From an uncultured Eggerthellaceae bacterium (GTDB lineage: Bacteria > Actinomycetota > Coriobacteriia > Coriobacteriales > Eggerthellaceae), in contig CAKTTY010000004.1 of the NCBI GenBank assembly GCA_934617065.1, positions 88,198 to 152,197 on the forward strand: DNA of 64,000 bases, read 5' to 3'. Both the position numbers and the translations under genes were made by a program. Each line of letters opens with the position of its first letter. The stretch's first letter is position 1. This document shows positions 43,021 to 52,305 of the stretch, one piece after another. The notes beneath the pieces are model-generated. The model was given only the letters and a program-made list of their open reading frames with translations. It searched no databases and was not told the origin of the DNA.

Positions 43021-43563
43021 CTACTGCCTGGTGAAGGTGATGTTGTCTCCATCGGGGTCCCATACCATCGTGTTCCCGTGGACCTCGCAAGTAACCCTGA
43101 CCGTGCGGCCGAATTTGTACAGAGTTGTTTTGGTTTGGATGAGGAGGTAGCCGTCATTCATCTCGTAGGTGAAGTCAACGTTATCGGTTGACTTGCCGGC
43201 GTCGTACAAGGTCATAGTTCCTGTGCCGCCTTGATCGAAGACGACCTCGACCGTTGTTCCGCTCTCTTCGGCGACCCATGTTCCCGTGATGTCGTTGTTG
43301 AAAAAGAAGAACCAGCTTGCTCCTATGGCTACGACGGCTATAACCGCCACGATAACCCAGGTTAAAGGACTCTTTGTGGTTGCAGTGGTGGCCGCTGACG
43401 TTGCTGAGGCGACTTGGGTGCCCGTTGGCGTAGGTGTTGTTTGGGAGGGGCAAGCCTGACTTGGCTGGCTGTTCGTTCGCTGCAAAGGGGAGCCGCATGT
43501 TCCGCAAAACTTTGCGCCCGCCATGATCTTCGAGCCGCATCGGGGGCAGAAGTTGATAGCCAT
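43021..43563 (-). CDS. Zinc-ribbon membrane-anchored protein of unknown function
   Basis: 180 aa. N-terminal double-CxxC zinc ribbon (FCPRCGSKI and FCGTCGSPL, residues 6-26), a Thr/Ser/Pro-rich spacer (27-66), one membrane helix (67-90, LTWVIVAVIAVVAIGASWFFFF) and a C-terminal beta-rich domain beginning ITGTWVAEESGTTVEVVF, like small lipocalin-type lipid-binding folds. The ribbon should be cytoplasmic and the beta domain outside. The only leftward gene between dprA and trmFO. Ribosome site AAGGAGA. Function unknown. Confidence 0.85.
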   Translation of the reverse strand: MAINFCPRCGSKIMAGAKFCGTCGSPLQRTNSQPSQACPSQTTPTPTGTQVASATSAATTATTKSPLTWVIVAVIAVVAIGASWFFFFNNDITGTWVAEESGTTVEVVFDQGGTGTMTLYDAGKSTDNVDFTYEMNDGYLLIQTKTTLYKFGRTVRVTCEVHGNTMVWDPDGDNITFTRQ

Positions 43564-43669
43564 AATGTCTCCTTAGCAGTTGATTGAGAGACGAATAATC
43601 CCTCGTGCCTGATTTTAGGGAAAAGCCTGGATAATGAAAAGTTCAGCATGCGTTAAAGATCTGCTCAGG

Positions 43670-43683
43670 TATAGTTCCTTCTA
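43670..43683 (+). promoter_or_regulatory. Candidate leaderless promoter of trmFO
   Basis: TATAGT at 43670-43675, preceded by AGG, ends 7 nt before the ATG. No ribosome site lies between. Confidence 0.5.
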
Positions 43684-45089
43684 TGGAAAACAACACAGTA
43701 GATATCATTGGGGCAGGCCTTGCAGGAACCGAGGCTGCCCTTCAGCTTGCCCAGCGTGGTATTGCGGTTCGTTTGTTCGAGATGCGCCCGCTGGTTCAAA
43801 CCGATGTGCATCGTAGCGGGAATGCCGCCGAATTGGTGTGCTCGAACTCGCTGAAATCAACAAAACCCGACAGTGCGGCCGGAATGCTGAAGCACGAGCT
43901 TTCCTGTTTGGGATCGTACCTTATCTCGTTTGCGAATGAGACACGCGTTGCAGCAGGTGGGGCGCTCGCAGTTGATCGTGATCTGTTCTCGCAGCTGGCA
44001 ACTGACGCTCTTGAGGCGCACCCTCTCATCACGCGTGTGAATGCGGAGGTAGTTGGCTTGGGCGCGGAAGGCGAAGTCCTCGTGGCGAATGGCGATGGGT
44101 CCGATGCTGCGCTGTACGCGCCTGCCGATGCTGTCATCGTTGCTTCGGGGCCGCTTACCTCCGATAGGTTGGCTGCCTATATGCAGAAGCTAACCGGGCA
44201 GGGCCACCTTGCGTTCTATGATGCGGCAGCTCCGGTGGTAATGGCCGATTCGCTGGATAGGTCCAAGGTGTTCAGCCAGAGCCGCTACGAAGATGGTGGC
44301 GGTGATTACCTGAACGCTCCCTTCGGCAAAGAGGAATACGAGCGCTTCATGGAGGAGCTCGTGGCCGCCGATCGCGTTATCAAGCAAGAGTTTGAGACAG
44401 CCGATCTGTTCCAAGCCTGCCAGCCTATTGAGGAGATCGCGCGTCGCGGCTTCGATGCCCCTCGCTTTGGGCCGTTGAAGCCCGTTGGTCTCACCGATCC
44501 GGCAACAGGGCGCCGTCCCTGGGCGGTAGTTCAACTACGCGCCGAAGATACCCACGGGCAGAGCTTCAATTTGGTCGGCTTCCAGACCAACCTCACGTTT
44601 TCCGAGCAAAAGCGCGTATTCCGAATGATTCCTGGCCTTGAAAATGCCGAGTTTGCCCGATATGGCGTAATGCATCGAAATTCGTTCATCGATGCCCCTC
44701 AGATGCTCAGCCGAACGCTTCAGCTGAATACCGAAGCTGCGCAGGCTTTGCCGGTGCCGATTTTCGTTGCGGGCCAATTCGGCGGCACGGAGGGTTATTG
44801 CGAGGCCATTGCTTCAGGGTTGTATGCTGCGCTGAGCGTGAGTGCCCAGCTGAACGGCGAAAGCGCCCCTATGCTTCCCGATGAAACTGCTTTCGGTGCG
44901 CTCATCGCCTACGCTACTAGCCCTGAAACGCAAGACTATCAGCCGATGCACGTGAACTTCGGCATCATGAAGCCCTTTGAAAAGAAGATTCGCAACAAGC
45001 GCGAACGCTATGCCGCCTATGCTAGCCGCGGAGACGAAGCGCTGCAGGGCTACGTGGAGGCGCTGCACAAGAAGGGCTTGATCGGCTAA
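43683..45089 (+). CDS. trmFO: Methylenetetrahydrofolate-tRNA (uracil-5-)-methyltransferase TrmFO
   Basis: FAD- and folate-dependent enzyme making ribothymidine at position 54 of tRNA, 468 aa. The FAD motif is VDIIGAGLAGTEAALQLA; ELVCSNSLKS holds a conserved cysteine, and FVAGQFGGTEGYCEA the FAD-binding C-terminal part. The ATG at 43683 lies immediately after a -10-like box. It is one base from xerC, with which it shares an operon. Confidence 0.95.
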   Translation: MENNTVDIIGAGLAGTEAALQLAQRGIAVRLFEMRPLVQTDVHRSGNAAELVCSNSLKSTKPDSAAGMLKHELSCLGSYLISFANETRVAAGGALAVDRDLFSQLATDALEAHPLITRVNAEVVGLGAEGEVLVANGDGSDAALYAPADAVIVASGPLTSDRLAAYMQKLTGQGHLAFYDAAAPVVMADSLDRSKVFSQSRYEDGGGDYLNAPFGKEEYERFMEELVAADRVIKQEFETADLFQACQPIEEIARRGFDAPRFGPLKPVGLTDPATGRRPWAVVQLRAEDTHGQSFNLVGFQTNLTFSEQKRVFRMIPGLENAEFARYGVMHRNSFIDAPQMLSRTLQLNTEAAQALPVPIFVAGQFGGTEGYCEAIASGLYAALSVSAQLNGESAPMLPDETAFGALIAYATSPETQDYQPMHVNFGIMKPFEKKIRNKRERYAAYASRGDEALQGYVEALHKKGLIG

Positions 45090-45090
45090 T

Positions 45091-46089
45091 ATGGATCTTA
45101 TCGAGCAGCCCGACATGGCGAAGAAAGCGCCAAGCGGCAGGGATGCTGTGTCCTTGGAGGGGGAAACCCGCATATGCGGGGAGCTGCCCTGCACCGGGCT
45201 GCTCGATGCGTTTTGCTCTTCGCTCTCCTCCGAACTCAATGCTTCAGCGGAAACCGTTCGTGCCTATCGGGCTGACGTGAGCGATTATCTTCGCTGGTGC
45301 GAGCGGTATGAGATTGCCCCGCTGGAGGCAACCCATCGTCATGTACGACGCTATCTTGCCTATCTCGATCAAGCTCGTTACGCGCGCCGCACGGCGAACC
45401 GCCACCTGAGTTCGATCAAGTCGTTTTATCGATGGCTCGTTGTGGTTGGGCATGTTCCCTCGAGCCCCGCTGAGGTGATCCAGGGTCCCAAACAGGACAA
45501 GCCCTTACCGCGCGTCATCAAGCAAAGCGATATGGAGCGGTTGCTCTCAGCGACTTTTGCGGGAAAAAGGCCGGAGGATATTTCCGCTATCGACCTTCGC
45601 GATCAAGCTCTCCTTGAATTGCTGTATGCGGCTGGTCTGCGTGTTTCCGAGGCATCGGGGCTTCTGTGCTCACAGGTGTTCATGGACGAAGCCCTGCTTC
45701 GTGTTATGGGCAAAGGGTCGAAGGAGCGAATTGTCCCACTGCATAAAACGGCATGTTTGGTGCTTGCCCGTTATTTCAGCGAGGGACGCCCCGCTTTGAT
45801 GAAGGGGTCCAGCCCGTATGTTTTCCTTTCCTCTAAGGGGAACCCCATGAGCACCAATGCCATCCGCGCAGTGTTCAAGCGTGCTCTGGGCAAAGCTGGC
45901 CTGGATCTTTCGTTGACGCCTCATGCCATGCGTCATTCATTTGCCACCGATTTGCTGGCTGGGGGAGCCGATCTTCGCAGCGTACAGGAGATGCTGGGCC
46001 ATGCAAGCCTTTCCACCACGCAGATTTACACGCATATGACCCCCGAGCGATTGCAGGAAGCCCATCACAAAGCTCACCCCCGAGGATGA
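45091..46089 (+). CDS. xerC: Tyrosine recombinase XerC/XerD-like
   Basis: Chromosome-dimer resolution recombinase, 332 aa. An N-terminal SAM-like core-binding domain (about 30-120) is followed by the catalytic domain: Arg in AAGLRVSEASGL, Lys in MGKGSKERIVPL, HAMRHSFA (H-x-x-R), LGHASLSTTQIYTH with the nucleophilic Tyr. All catalytic residues are present. Placement after trmFO matches the chromosomal xerC of Gram-positives, so it is not a phage integrase. A nonconserved 25-residue N-terminal extension suggests a possible later start at 45115. Confidence 0.92.
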   Translation: MDLIEQPDMAKKAPSGRDAVSLEGETRICGELPCTGLLDAFCSSLSSELNASAETVRAYRADVSDYLRWCERYEIAPLEATHRHVRRYLAYLDQARYARRTANRHLSSIKSFYRWLVVVGHVPSSPAEVIQGPKQDKPLPRVIKQSDMERLLSATFAGKRPEDISAIDLRDQALLELLYAAGLRVSEASGLLCSQVFMDEALLRVMGKGSKERIVPLHKTACLVLARYFSEGRPALMKGSSPYVFLSSKGNPMSTNAIRAVFKRALGKAGLDLSLTPHAMRHSFATDLLAGGADLRSVQEMLGHASLSTTQIYTHMTPERLQEAHHKAHPRG

Positions 46090-46174
46090 CTCGCGGGTTG
46101 TCGCATCGGTGCGTTTTTGGTTCACCCGCGCGGGTTGCAATTGTGGAGCATGCGAGCTTTGCCTTGTTCTGCGG

Positions 46175-46180
46175 TAAAAT
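46175..46180 (+). promoter_or_regulatory. Candidate -10 of uvrA
   Basis: TAAAAT preceded by GCGG, 33 nt before the uvrA start. I saw no LexA-type GAAC-N4-GTTC box nearby. Confidence 0.35.
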
Positions 46181-46213
46181 CTTTTGTTACGAAAAAAGAG
46201 GAAGAGGCCAAAC

Positions 46214-49117
46214 ATGGGGCAGAGCTCAATCGTCATCAAAGGTGCGCGAGAGCATAATCTCAAAAACGTCGACGTGGAGATCCCACGCGACAAGCTTGTC
46301 GTTATTACCGGGCTCTCGGGCTCTGGGAAAAGCTCCTTGGCCTTCGACACCATTTATGCGGAAGGCCAACGTCGCTACGTGGAGAGCCTCTCCAGCTATG
46401 CCCGCCAATTCCTCGGTCAGATGAGCAAGCCCGACCTCGATTCCATCGACGGCCTTTCTCCTGCGGTTTCCATCGATCAGAAGACAACGAGCAAAAACCC
46501 CCGATCTACGGTTGGTACCGTTACGGAAATCTACGATTATCTGCGCCTTCTTTTTGCGCGCGTGGGCGTCCCTCATTGTCCTGAGTGCGGTCGCGAGATC
46601 AAGTCGCAAACCACTGATCAGGTTACCGACGATGTGTTGGCTCTAGGCGAAGGTGAGCGCGCTCTTATCATGGCGCCGGTTGTTGCGGGCCGAAAGGGTG
46701 AATTCACCAAGCTCTTTCAGGATTTGCAGAAAGAGGGCTTCTCCCGCGTTCGCATCGATGGGGAAGTGACGAAACTCGGCGGAGAGCCTGTTGTTCTGAA
46801 CAAGAAGATCAAGCATTTCATCGATGTGGTGGTTGACCGCGTCGTCCTGAAGGAAAGCGCACGCGCGCGCATTGCCCAGGCGGTCGAAATGGCCTGCCAA
46901 CTTGCCGAGGGGCGCGTTTTGGTGAAGGTGATGCACAAAGGCGAGGAGGCTGCCAACGTGGTAACTTCTTCGGGTGCTACGGGCGGTTTGGCGGAAGGCG
47001 AGCACTTGTTCTCGCTTGCGTTGGCCTGCCCCGAGCATGGTTATTCCATGACCGAGCTTCAGCCGCGCGATTTCTCATTCAATGCGCCGTACGGTGCGTG
47101 TCCCGATTGCCTGGGAATCGGTAGCCGCGAAGAGGTCGATCCGAGCTTGGTGGTTCCCGATAAGTCGCTTTCTCTTTCCGAAGGCGCAGTTGCGCCGTTT
47201 AGGACGGGCAACTATTACCCTCAGGTTATGCGGGCGGTGCTTGAGCATTACAACGTGAGCCCCGACACCCCTTGGGAAGATATTCCAAGGAAGGTTCAAA
47301 AAATCATGATGGAGGGCGCTCCCGACGAGAAGATCCGCGTGGATTACGTAACCGTCGACGGTCGCGAAACCTACTGGTTCATTGAATGGGAGGGCATTTG
47401 CGAAGCGGTAATGCATCGCTATAAAGAAGCGTCCTCCGACCGTCAGCGTCAGAAGTACGAGCAGTATTTTTCCATCATTCCCTGTGCAACCTGCGGTGGC
47501 AAGCGTTTGAATCCCCAGATCCTTGCAGTAACGGTTGCCGGTAAAAACATCCATGAGGTTTGCGAGATGTCGTCCCGCGACTCGCTTGCGTTCTTCGAGA
47601 ACTTGGCTTTTTCCGATGCGCAGGCGGTTATTGCGGTGCCTATCGTGAAGGAAATCAAGACTCGCTTGCGTTTCTTGGTTGACGTGGGGCTTGATTACCT
47701 CACACTCGAACGCGCCACGGCGACGCTTTCAGGTGGTGAAGCGCAGCGTATTCGCCTCGCTACTCAGATTGGTGCAGGCTTGATGGGCGTGCTTTATATT
47801 TTGGACGAACCTTCTATCGGCCTGCACCAGCGCGACAATGAGCGTCTGATTGGCACGCTTGAGCATTTGCGCGATTTGGGCAATACCGTGGTAGTGGTCG
47901 AGCATGACGAGGATACCATTCGCAGCGCTGACTACGTAATCGATATGGGGCCTGGCGCGGGTGAGTTGGGCGGTGAGGTTGTTGCCGCTGGCACGCCCGA
48001 AGAGGTAATGCGGGTTCAGGATTCGCTTACCGCGCAGTATCTCGGCGGCCGCAAGTGCGTTCCTATCCCATCTGAGCGTCGGCATCCGCGTCGCGGATCC
48101 CTTCAGTTGAAGGGAGCGTGCGAGAACAATCTGAAGAAGGTCGATCTCACGGTGCCTCTTGGCACGCTTACGCTTATCACGGGCGTATCCGGTTCGGGGA
48201 AAAGCTCGCTTATCACCGATACCTTGGCGCCGGCGCTCGCCAATCGCGTGAACCACGCCCATCGCAAGGCGGGTGAGTACCGTCGACTTTTGGGTGCCGA
48301 ACGCATCGATAAGGTTATCAACATCGATCAGAGTCCTATTGGACGCACGCCGCGTTCCAACCCTGCAACCTACATTGGCCTATGGGATGATATCCGTGCT
48401 TTGTTCGCCTCCACGCCAGAGGCGAAGGTGCGCGGCTATGCGCCCGGTCGCTTCTCGTTCAACGTGGCGGGCGGTCGCTGCGAGGCGTGCAAGGGCGATG
48501 GCCAGAAAAAGATAGAGATGCATTTCCTGCCTGATGTATACGTCGACTGCGAGGTGTGCCAAGGCAAAAGGTACAATCGCGAAACGCTGGAAGTGACGTA
48601 CCGAGGCAAGAACGTGTACGACGTTTTGGACATGACGGTTGATGAGGCTCGCGGTTTCTTCTCGAAGATCCCTGGGTTGGCGCGCAAGCTCGACACTCTG
48701 CACGATGTGGGCTTGGGCTATATTCGCCTGGGTCAGCCCGCCACTACGCTTTCCGGTGGTGAGGCTCAGCGTGTGAAGCTGGCAAGCGAGCTTCAACGTC
48801 GCCAAACAGGCAAAACCTTCTATATTCTCGACGAGCCTACTACTGGTCTCCACTTTGATGATGTTCGTCAGTTGCTTGAGGTGCTGCAGCGCTTGGTGGA
48901 CGCGGGGAACACTGTGCTTGTTATCGAGCATAACCTCGACATCATCAAAGCCGCCGACTACGTGGTTGACCTCGGCCCTGAGGGCGGCGATCGCGGTGGC
49001 ACCATCGTGGCGTCCGGCACGCCCGAGGAAATCGCCGCGGTGCCCGAAAGCCATACGGGTCGTTTCCTGGCTCGTATCTTCGCCCAGAGCGAAGGCGGCC
49101 AAGGTGATCGTGGCTAG
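46214..49117 (+). CDS. uvrA: Excinuclease ABC subunit A
   Basis: Damage-recognition ATPase of nucleotide excision repair, 967 aa, full length. Walker [21 protein letters not shown] and [13 protein letters not shown]; two ABC signatures [12 protein letters not shown] and [12 protein letters not shown]; zinc modules with [19 protein letters not shown] and [16 protein letters not shown]. The ATG at 46214 follows AAGAGGAAGAGG. uvrB and uvrC are not in the window. Confidence 0.97.
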   Translation: MGQSSIVIKGAREHNLKNVDVEIPRDKLVVITGLSGSGKSSLAFDTIYAEGQRRYVESLSSYARQFLGQMSKPDLDSIDGLSPAVSIDQKTTSKNPRSTVGTVTEIYDYLRLLFARVGVPHCPECGREIKSQTTDQVTDDVLALGEGERALIMAPVVAGRKGEFTKLFQDLQKEGFSRVRIDGEVTKLGGEPVVLNKKIKHFIDVVVDRVVLKESARARIAQAVEMACQLAEGRVLVKVMHKGEEAANVVTSSGATGGLAEGEHLFSLALACPEHGYSMTELQPRDFSFNAPYGACPDCLGIGSREEVDPSLVVPDKSLSLSEGAVAPFRTGNYYPQVMRAVLEHYNVSPDTPWEDIPRKVQKIMMEGAPDEKIRVDYVTVDGRETYWFIEWEGICEAVMHRYKEASSDRQRQKYEQYFSIIPCATCGGKRLNPQILAVTVAGKNIHEVCEMSSRDSLAFFENLAFSDAQAVIAVPIVKEIKTRLRFLVDVGLDYLTLERATATLSGGEAQRIRLATQIGAGLMGVLYILDEPSIGLHQRDNERLIGTLEHLRDLGNTVVVVEHDEDTIRSADYVIDMGPGAGELGGEVVAAGTPEEVMRVQDSLTAQYLGGRKCVPIPSERRHPRRGSLQLKGACENNLKKVDLTVPLGTLTLITGVSGSGKSSLITDTLAPALANRVNHAHRKAGEYRRLLGAERIDKVINIDQSPIGRTPRSNPATYIGLWDDIRALFASTPEAKVRGYAPGRFSFNVAGGRCEACKGDGQKKIEMHFLPDVYVDCEVCQGKRYNRETLEVTYRGKNVYDVLDMTVDEARGFFSKIPGLARKLDTLHDVGLGYIRLGQPATTLSGGEAQRVKLASELQRRQTGKTFYILDEPTTGLHFDDVRQLLEVLQRLVDAGNTVLVIEHNLDIIKAADYVVDLGPEGGDRGGTIVASGTPEEIAAVPESHTGRFLARIFAQSEGGQGDRG

Positions 49118-49138
49118 CGTGGCAGAATCGGGTTCTCG

Positions 49139-49906
49139 ATGAAGAAAGTATCACGTGAAAAGGCGGCGCTGGTAGTGTTTTTCCTGCTGGGGTTTTCCGT
49201 CCTTACCATAGCCATTGCCTACATCTGCACCTTGGGCCACTCCTTGAATGTTGCCGCCAGCTCCATCGATGATGCTGCTGGAAGCTTGGATGGCTATACG
49301 GCGCTGGTATACGAGGGGACTGCTGAAAACCATCGCGAAACAGTGGTTGACACTACAGGTGTGAAAGATGGCAAATTGACGCCACGCTCCCTCAACAAAG
49401 AATCAACTCAGAAAAGCGAGGAAAAAAAGGGCGAGCTCAGCGCTTCCCAGGCATCGGACGTTGCCAAGGAAGGGGAAGGCGAAAACTCGGTGTCGCTCTT
49501 TTCGCTGCGTTGCTCATATGTGGAAAAGCAGGCAAGCGTGATCGTGGTTGACGTTGCCGATTTGGGCCGGTACAACGAGCGCACCGTTGTGCGTGCGGAC
49601 GGTCGCACGTTCGGTTTCCTCTCTATCGATGAGGTAACGGCGCAGCAAAGCTATTTCGCCAAGCGCGTTGCCGACTACAAGAAACTTGGCGTTGACATGG
49701 TTGTGTGCGTAACGAAGGATCTTTCGCTTCTGGATAATTATGCAGGTGCCACCATCGTCGTATCGAGCCAAGACGAGGGCCTTTCTTCTCACGGCGCTTT
49801 GGTGAAGGGCGTGTTCTACGACGATGCTGCCATGGTGGGGCAGGTGGGAACTGTGTTGGTTTCCCCTTCTCGAACCATTACAGCAAAGGATGTTTCCTCG
49901 CTTTAG
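49139..49906 (+). CDS. Anchored or secreted protein of unknown function
   Basis: 255 aa. A basic start and one hydrophobic segment (residues 9-33, AALVVFFLLGFSVLTIAIAY) act as signal or anchor. A low-complexity Glu/Lys/Ser linker spans about 75-115. The C-terminal 140 residues include VIVVDVADLG, FGFLSIDEVTAQQSYFAKRV, KKLGVDMVVCVTKDLSLL and IVVSSQDEGLSSHGALVKG. That order loosely resembles the second half of a 5'-nucleotidase-type metallophosphoesterase, but the usual THD and GHSH metal motifs read TKD and SQDEG, so it would be inactive. This is my inference only. It follows uvrA by 21 bp. Confidence 0.75.
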   Translation: MKKVSREKAALVVFFLLGFSVLTIAIAYICTLGHSLNVAASSIDDAAGSLDGYTALVYEGTAENHRETVVDTTGVKDGKLTPRSLNKESTQKSEEKKGELSASQASDVAKEGEGENSVSLFSLRCSYVEKQASVIVVDVADLGRYNERTVVRADGRTFGFLSIDEVTAQQSYFAKRVADYKKLGVDMVVCVTKDLSLLDNYAGATIVVSSQDEGLSSHGALVKGVFYDDAAMVGQVGTVLVSPSRTITAKDVSSL

Positions 49907-50002
49907 AGCCCGTCGATTTCCCGTTCGGGCCGCCTAGCGACCGTTGAACGAATGAAAATCAAAGAAGATTCGTTCACCTTTCTGCGTTTTTTGCATTGTG
50001 AG

Positions 50003-50030
50003 TTACAACTGCAAGGTGATTTGTTATCAT
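50003..50030 (+). promoter_or_regulatory. Candidate promoter of tRNA-Leu
   Basis: TTACAA (50003-50008), 16 bp, TATCAT (50025-50030). A 9-bp leader hairpin (50038-50046 with 50052-50060) follows before the mature tRNA. Confidence 0.5.
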
Positions 50031-50077
50031 AGCGAAGTTGTCGCCCTGGACGGGTGGCAAACGTCGCGTACCAAAAT

Positions 50078-50163
50078 GCGGGTGTGGCGGAATTGGCAGA
50101 CGCGCCAGGTTTAGGTTCTGGTGGGTAACCCCCGTGAAGGTTCAAGTCCTTTCACCCGCACCA
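50078..50163 (+). tRNA. tRNA-Leu (TAG anticodon)
   Basis: 86 nt with encoded CCA. Acceptor GCGGGTG pairs with CACCCGC; the anticodon loop TTTAGGT gives TAG, reading CUA and related leucine codons; the long variable arm marks a class II tRNA, as required for leucine. Confidence 0.96.
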
Positions 50164-50203
50164 TTTACGCGATTCAATGTTGTACCCAAGAAGGAGTTTA
50201 TTC

Positions 50204-51532
50204 GTGAACATCAAAGTAGAGGCTCTCGAGAACAACCAAGTGAAGTTCAGCTTCGAGGTCGACGCTGACGATGTAGACGCACGCATCAAGCGTACGTATC
50301 GTCAGGTTGCCAAGCGCTACAGCTTCCCTGGCTTCCGCCCTGGCAAGGCTCCTCGTCCCGTTATCGACAACATCATGGGCGCTGATGCAGTACGCACCAC
50401 CGTTACCGAGGATCTTGTCAACGAGGTATACCCTCAGGCACTCGAAGAGAACAACATCGTGCCTCTGCAGCGTCCTGACTATCAGTACGAGCTCGAGCTT
50501 GTTGAAGACCACAAGCCCTTCAACTTCACCGCAACCGTTCAGGTTAAGCCCGAGTACGAGCTTTCCAGCTACGAGCCCGTTGAGGTAGAGGTTCCCACTT
50601 CCGAGGCTACCGACGAAGAGATCGACGCTCAGATCGAAGAACTCCGTAACTATTACCACGACTTCAAAGATGCCAACGCCAACACCAAGGTTAAGCCTGG
50701 CGAATTCGTGGAGCTCACCCTTTCCGCAACCGATGCAGAGGGCAACGATGTTCCTGCACTTTCTGCCGACCATCGCCTGTACGAGCTTGGTCAGGGCGTA
50801 TACCCTGAATCCTTCGATGCAGAGCTCATTGGCCTGAAGAAGGGTGCAGAAAAGTCCTTCGACCTTGATCTTTCCGAGGACACTTCTGCTGTTGCTGCTT
50901 CCCTTGAGAAGAAGGGCATGTTCCACTTCGACGTCAAGATCGACGTTATCAAGAAGAAGATCGTTCCCGAGGTTACCGAGGAATGGGCAAAGGAAACCTT
51001 CGGTTTCGAGGGTCTCGAAGATATGCGCAGCAAGATTGCCGAGAGCATCAAGACTCAGAAGGGTTCCAGCATGGTTCGCCGCAAGGAGAACGAGTGCCTT
51101 ATCGCTCTGGGCAGCCGTCTTGAAGGCGAGCTCCCCGAGGCAATGCTTGAGCGCGAAGAGACCAACCTGCTCCAGAATTTCTATGGCCAGCTTTCCAGCA
51201 TGGGCTTGACTTTCGACAAGTATCTCACTGCTATGGATATCACCGCTGACCAGTTCAAGGAAGACAACAAGAAGCAGGCTGCTGACGTGGTACGCCAGGA
51301 CCTCGCTCTTGATGCTTGGGCACGTCACTTCGACATGAAGGCAACCGAGGAAGACGTTCATAACGAGTTTGCTCAGGCTGACCTCGACGATCCCGAGCTC
51401 ATCGAGAACGAATGGCGCAAGGAAGGCCGTCTGCCCATGATCCGCGAAAGCATCGTTCGTGCAAACGCACTGCGCGATGTTATCGCTCAGGCCAAGGTTA
51501 CCGAGGTTGAAGAAACCAAGGAAGCCGAATAG
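50204..51532 (+). CDS. tig: Trigger factor
   Basis: Ribosome-bound chaperone with peptidyl-prolyl isomerase activity, 442 aa. The ribosome-binding signature GFRPGKAPRPVI is in the N-terminal domain (about 44-55); the FKBP-like domain (VKPGEFVELTLS) and long helical C-terminal arms follow. The GTG at 50204 with AAGGAG 7 bp before is chosen over an upstream frame opening. Heavily biased codons suggest high expression. It precedes clpP-clpX, the usual order. Confidence 0.95.
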   Translation: MNIKVEALENNQVKFSFEVDADDVDARIKRTYRQVAKRYSFPGFRPGKAPRPVIDNIMGADAVRTTVTEDLVNEVYPQALEENNIVPLQRPDYQYELELVEDHKPFNFTATVQVKPEYELSSYEPVEVEVPTSEATDEEIDAQIEELRNYYHDFKDANANTKVKPGEFVELTLSATDAEGNDVPALSADHRLYELGQGVYPESFDAELIGLKKGAEKSFDLDLSEDTSAVAASLEKKGMFHFDVKIDVIKKKIVPEVTEEWAKETFGFEGLEDMRSKIAESIKTQKGSSMVRRKENECLIALGSRLEGELPEAMLEREETNLLQNFYGQLSSMGLTFDKYLTAMDITADQFKEDNKKQAADVVRQDLALDAWARHFDMKATEEDVHNEFAQADLDDPELIENEWRKEGRLPMIRESIVRANALRDVIAQAKVTEVEETKEAE

Positions 51533-51575
51533 GACTAACAGAGCTTCTGCTCGTCCTTGATACTTTAGTAACGCG

Positions 51576-51641
51576 GGGGCAGCTGTCGCTTAGGCGATGG
51601 TTGCCCCTTCGATCCATAAAAGCCCTGTCGCATTAGCGACA
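51576..51641 (+). promoter_or_regulatory. Paired palindromes upstream of clpP
   Basis: TGTCGC-TTAG-GCGA (51584-51597) and TGTCGC-ATTA-GCGA (51626-51639) are near-identical inverted repeats exactly 42 bp apart, four helical turns. The first also forms the top of a 14-bp hairpin (51576-51589 with 51594-51607) lacking a T tract, so it may partly serve as tig 3' structure. They resemble, but do not match in spacing, the CGC-N5-GCG sites of the actinobacterial clp activator ClgR. Confidence 0.5.
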
Positions 51642-51663
51642 TGAATGAGTGAAAGAGGTATCC

Positions 51664-52299
51664 ATGTTCATAAACCCCACTCAATCAGCTCTCGTGCCGT
51701 ACGTTGTGGAGCAGTCGCCCCGCGGCGAGCGCAGCTACGACATCTACTCCCGCTTGCTCAATGAGCGCATCGTATTTCTTGGCGAGCCCATCGACGACGC
51801 CGTTGCGAATACGGTAGTTGCTCAGCTCCTGCACTTGGAGTCGGTTGATCCCGATAAGGATATCTCGCTTTATATCAATTCTCCCGGAGGCTCGGTTTCT
51901 GCCGGTCTTGCCATCTATGACACCATGCAGTACATCAAGTGCGATGTTTCTACCATCTGCATGGGGCTTGCAGCGTCTATGGGTTCTGTTTTGCTTACTG
52001 CTGGCGCACCTGGCAAGCGTATCATCCTGCCTAACGCTCAGGTAATGATCCATCAGCCCATGGGCGGTTCTGGCGAGCGCACTCAGCAGACTGATTTTCA
52101 GATCTTGGCAACCGAGATGAAGAAAACCCGCGATCGCCTCGAGGGGATTATCGCCAAGCATTGCGGTCAGCCCGTAGAGCGCGTTCACGCTGATTCCGAG
52201 CGCGACAATTGGATGACGGCGGAAGAAGCTTGTGCCTATGGCTTGGTAGACAAGGTTGTTGCATCTCGCTTCGCCTCTGACGAAAAGAAAGCAGAGTAA
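51664..52299 (+). CDS. clpP: ATP-dependent Clp protease proteolytic subunit
   Basis: Serine protease forming a double heptameric chamber, 211 aa. The catalytic triad can be placed at Ser105 (GLAASMGS), His130 (QVMIHQP) and Asp181 (SERDNWM). The ATG at 51664 follows GAAAGAGG; a GTG at 51649 is in frame but lacks a ribosome site. Followed 6 bp later by its ATPase partner clpX. Only one clpP is seen in this window. Confidence 0.96.
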   Translation: MFINPTQSALVPYVVEQSPRGERSYDIYSRLLNERIVFLGEPIDDAVANTVVAQLLHLESVDPDKDISLYINSPGGSVSAGLAIYDTMQYIKCDVSTICMGLAASMGSVLLTAGAPGKRIILPNAQVMIHQPMGGSGERTQQTDFQILATEMKKTRDRLEGIIAKHCGQPVERVHADSERDNWMTAEEACAYGLVDKVVASRFASDEKKAE

Positions 52300-52305
52300 G
52301 TTAGA

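Noticed and set aside
45091-46089. Tyrosine recombinase as a sign of a phage or integrative element
   Set aside because: It lies in the normal trmFO-xerC chromosomal order, with no att-like repeats, no tRNA boundary and no phage genes.
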